Shown: piece by piece, positions 63,010 through 64,000 of the stretch
Position numbering within the stretch: position 1 is the first letter of the stretch
How the letters are laid out: each line of letters begins with the position of its first letter
Assembly: GCF_000019965.1 (NCBI RefSeq)
Contig: NC_010571.1
Coordinates: 3,543,001-3,607,000, forward strand
Direction of reading: 5' to 3'
Source: Opitutus terrae PB90-1
GTDB lineage: Bacteria; Verrucomicrobiota; Verrucomicrobiia; Opitutales; Opitutaceae
Length of the DNA stretch: 64,000 nt
Translations under genes and position numbers: made by a program
Notes under the pieces: model-generated
What the model was told of the DNA's origin: nothing
Seen by the model: the letters and a program-made list of their open reading frames with translations, nothing else
Databases searched by the model: none

Positions 63010-64000
63010 ATGAACAACACACGGTTTCTCGGCTTCCGCTTGCTGGGCGCACTCGGCGCCTTGTCTCTGGTTCCGGTGTCGGCGCAGATCGTAGAACTGC
63101 GCGCGACGATCAACGCACAACAGGAAACGACCGCGAGTGCATCCCCCGCCACGGGCACGGCGGTGATGCTCTACGACGTCGCGACAAACAAATTCGATCT
63201 CACGGTGACGATCGAGAATTTCGCCAACCCGATCACCAATTCGCACATCCACGAAGGAGCCGTCGGAGTGGCGGGCGGGGTGGTGACCGGGCTGGGCGCC
63301 GAGGCGGTCTACCAACGCAGCGGTAACACGGTGACGGCGACCTTCGCCGGGGTGACCCACGGCGGCTCGCCGGCGACGCTGCTCAGCGGTGGCGCGTACT
63401 ACAACGTGCATTCGGCCACGTATCCGGGCGGCGAGGTCCGCGGGCAGTTGCTGCCGCAGCCGGTGAAACTGGTGGCCGTGCTCGACGGCGCTCACGAGAG
63501 CACGCCGAACACCTCGACCGCCGTCGGCGCGGCGCTCATTACCTTTCAACCGGACACGAAAAAGATCACCACGCGGATCAACGTCTATCGTTTCACCAAC
63601 CCGCTCACTAACTCCCATTACCATGAAGCCGACCCTGGCACGGCCGGCGGAGTCGTGCACGGGCTCGGCGGCGCGAGCGTCTACACGCGGACCGGCGATT
63701 CTTACGGCGCGGTGTTTGCGGACCAAACCTATGGCGGCGATACGGTGAAACTGCTCGCCGGCGGTGCGTATCTCAACGTGCACAGCGACGTCTATCCCGG
63801 GGGCGAGATCCGCGGCCAGGTGCAGGTGAGCAATCGGACGACGGAGTCGCGGCTGGTGAATGTCTCAAACCGCGGCTGGGTCGGCACCGGCGACCAGGTG
63901 CTGATCACGGGTTTCGTGATCGAGGGCGGGGAACCGCTGCGAGTGCTGGTGACCGCGCGCGGGCAGTCGCTCGCGGCCGCCGGCGTGACCGGCGTGCTCG
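63010..64000 (+). CDS. Secreted protein with two CHRD domains, C-terminus cut by window end
   Basis: 330 residues are visible; the gene continues past 64000. A signal peptide (hydrophobic residues 8-24, cleavage near VSA|Q) is followed by two CHRD domains. Each has the NSHIHEG or NSHYHEA core and an ending AYYNVHSATYPGGEVRGQ or AYLNVHSDVYPGGEIRGQ. A third module starts RLVNVSNRGWVGTGDQVLITGFVI, a domain frequent at the C-terminus of large Opitutus exported proteins. It is likely secreted or surface-bound; the ligand is unknown. Confidence 0.88.
   Translation, partial: MNNTRFLGFRLLGALGALSLVPVSAQIVELRATINAQQETTASASPATGTAVMLYDVATNKFDLTVTIENFANPITNSHIHEGAVGVAGGVVTGLGAEAVYQRSGNTVTATFAGVTHGGSPATLLSGGAYYNVHSATYPGGEVRGQLLPQPVKLVAVLDGAHESTPNTSTAVGAALITFQPDTKKITTRINVYRFTNPLTNSHYHEADPGTAGGVVHGLGGASVYTRTGDSYGAVFADQTYGGDTVKLLAGGAYLNVHSDVYPGGEIRGQVQVSNRTTESRLVNVSNRGWVGTGDQVLITGFVIEGGEPLRVLVTARGQSLAAAGVTGVL

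Overview
The window is GC-rich, densely coded chromosomal DNA with almost only vertically inherited genes. Several things point to a Verrucomicrobium, most likely Opitutaceae: the nusA-infB-rbfA-nrnA-truB-ribF order, a bacterial family B DNA polymerase, an ECF sigma factor fused to a membrane anchor and extracytoplasmic domain, Cys-rich CCxKA-type small proteins, a CHRD protein ending in an Opitutus-like 'RLVNVSNRG' domain, and many starts with no Shine-Dalgarno sequence. The taxon is inferred from gene content; no rRNA gene is present.

Layout. 1-5.1 kb is one end of a surface polysaccharide cluster on the minus strand, transcribed as glycosyltransferase, FdtA-like sugar isomerase, Wzm, Wzt, methyltransferase, WecB (cut by the window edge). 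Wzm/Wzt indicate ABC-dependent export. 5.2-9.4 kb holds a DJ-1/PfpI protein, a nucleotide-sugar-epimerase-like protein, ybaB-recR and a GT39-like membrane glycosyltransferase, then tRNA-Gly(CCC). 9.6-18.7 kb holds a Cys-rich peptide, xseB-dxs, an M48 protease, an exo/endonuclease-phosphatase, a lipoprotein, and hemW - lipoprotein - M23 peptidase with overlapping stops and starts. 18.7-21.3 kb is a membrane-anchored ECF sigma factor and a companion protein. 21.3-30 kb holds a TPR protein, a Fur-family regulator divergent from priA, argA, proS, and clpS overlapped by an unknown gene. A candidate 6S RNA with its own promoter lies at 30.1 kb. 31-33.2 kb is a family B DNA polymerase. 34-36.8 kb is an Ior-type molybdenum hydroxylase pair. 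37-40.4 kb is purA and guaB, the two branches from IMP. 40.6-43.3 kb is menC-menE with a convergent DHNA-CoA thioesterase gene (menaquinone synthesis). 43.4-47.3 kb is PolX, an orphan NPPW methyltransferase and an SPFH protein. 47.5-55.8 kb is a DUF2851 gene followed by the transcription/translation operon nusA to ribF, then tRNA-Val(GAC), recN and a secreted ThuA protein. 59-62.8 kb is a System II cytochrome c maturation operon (lipoprotein, ResB, CcsA). A secreted tandem-CHRD protein runs off the right end.

Intergenic DNA carries several families of short palindromic repeats (called A, B, C, D and E below), repeated at distant sites and in one case running into a coding 5' end. No CRISPR array, insertion sequence, prophage or complete restriction system was seen. 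The least explained items are the sigma factor/companion pair, the gene overlapping clpS, the hairpins at the guaB and purA starts, the terminator in the nusA leader, and the AT-rich repeat that exactly fills two unrelated gene junctions.
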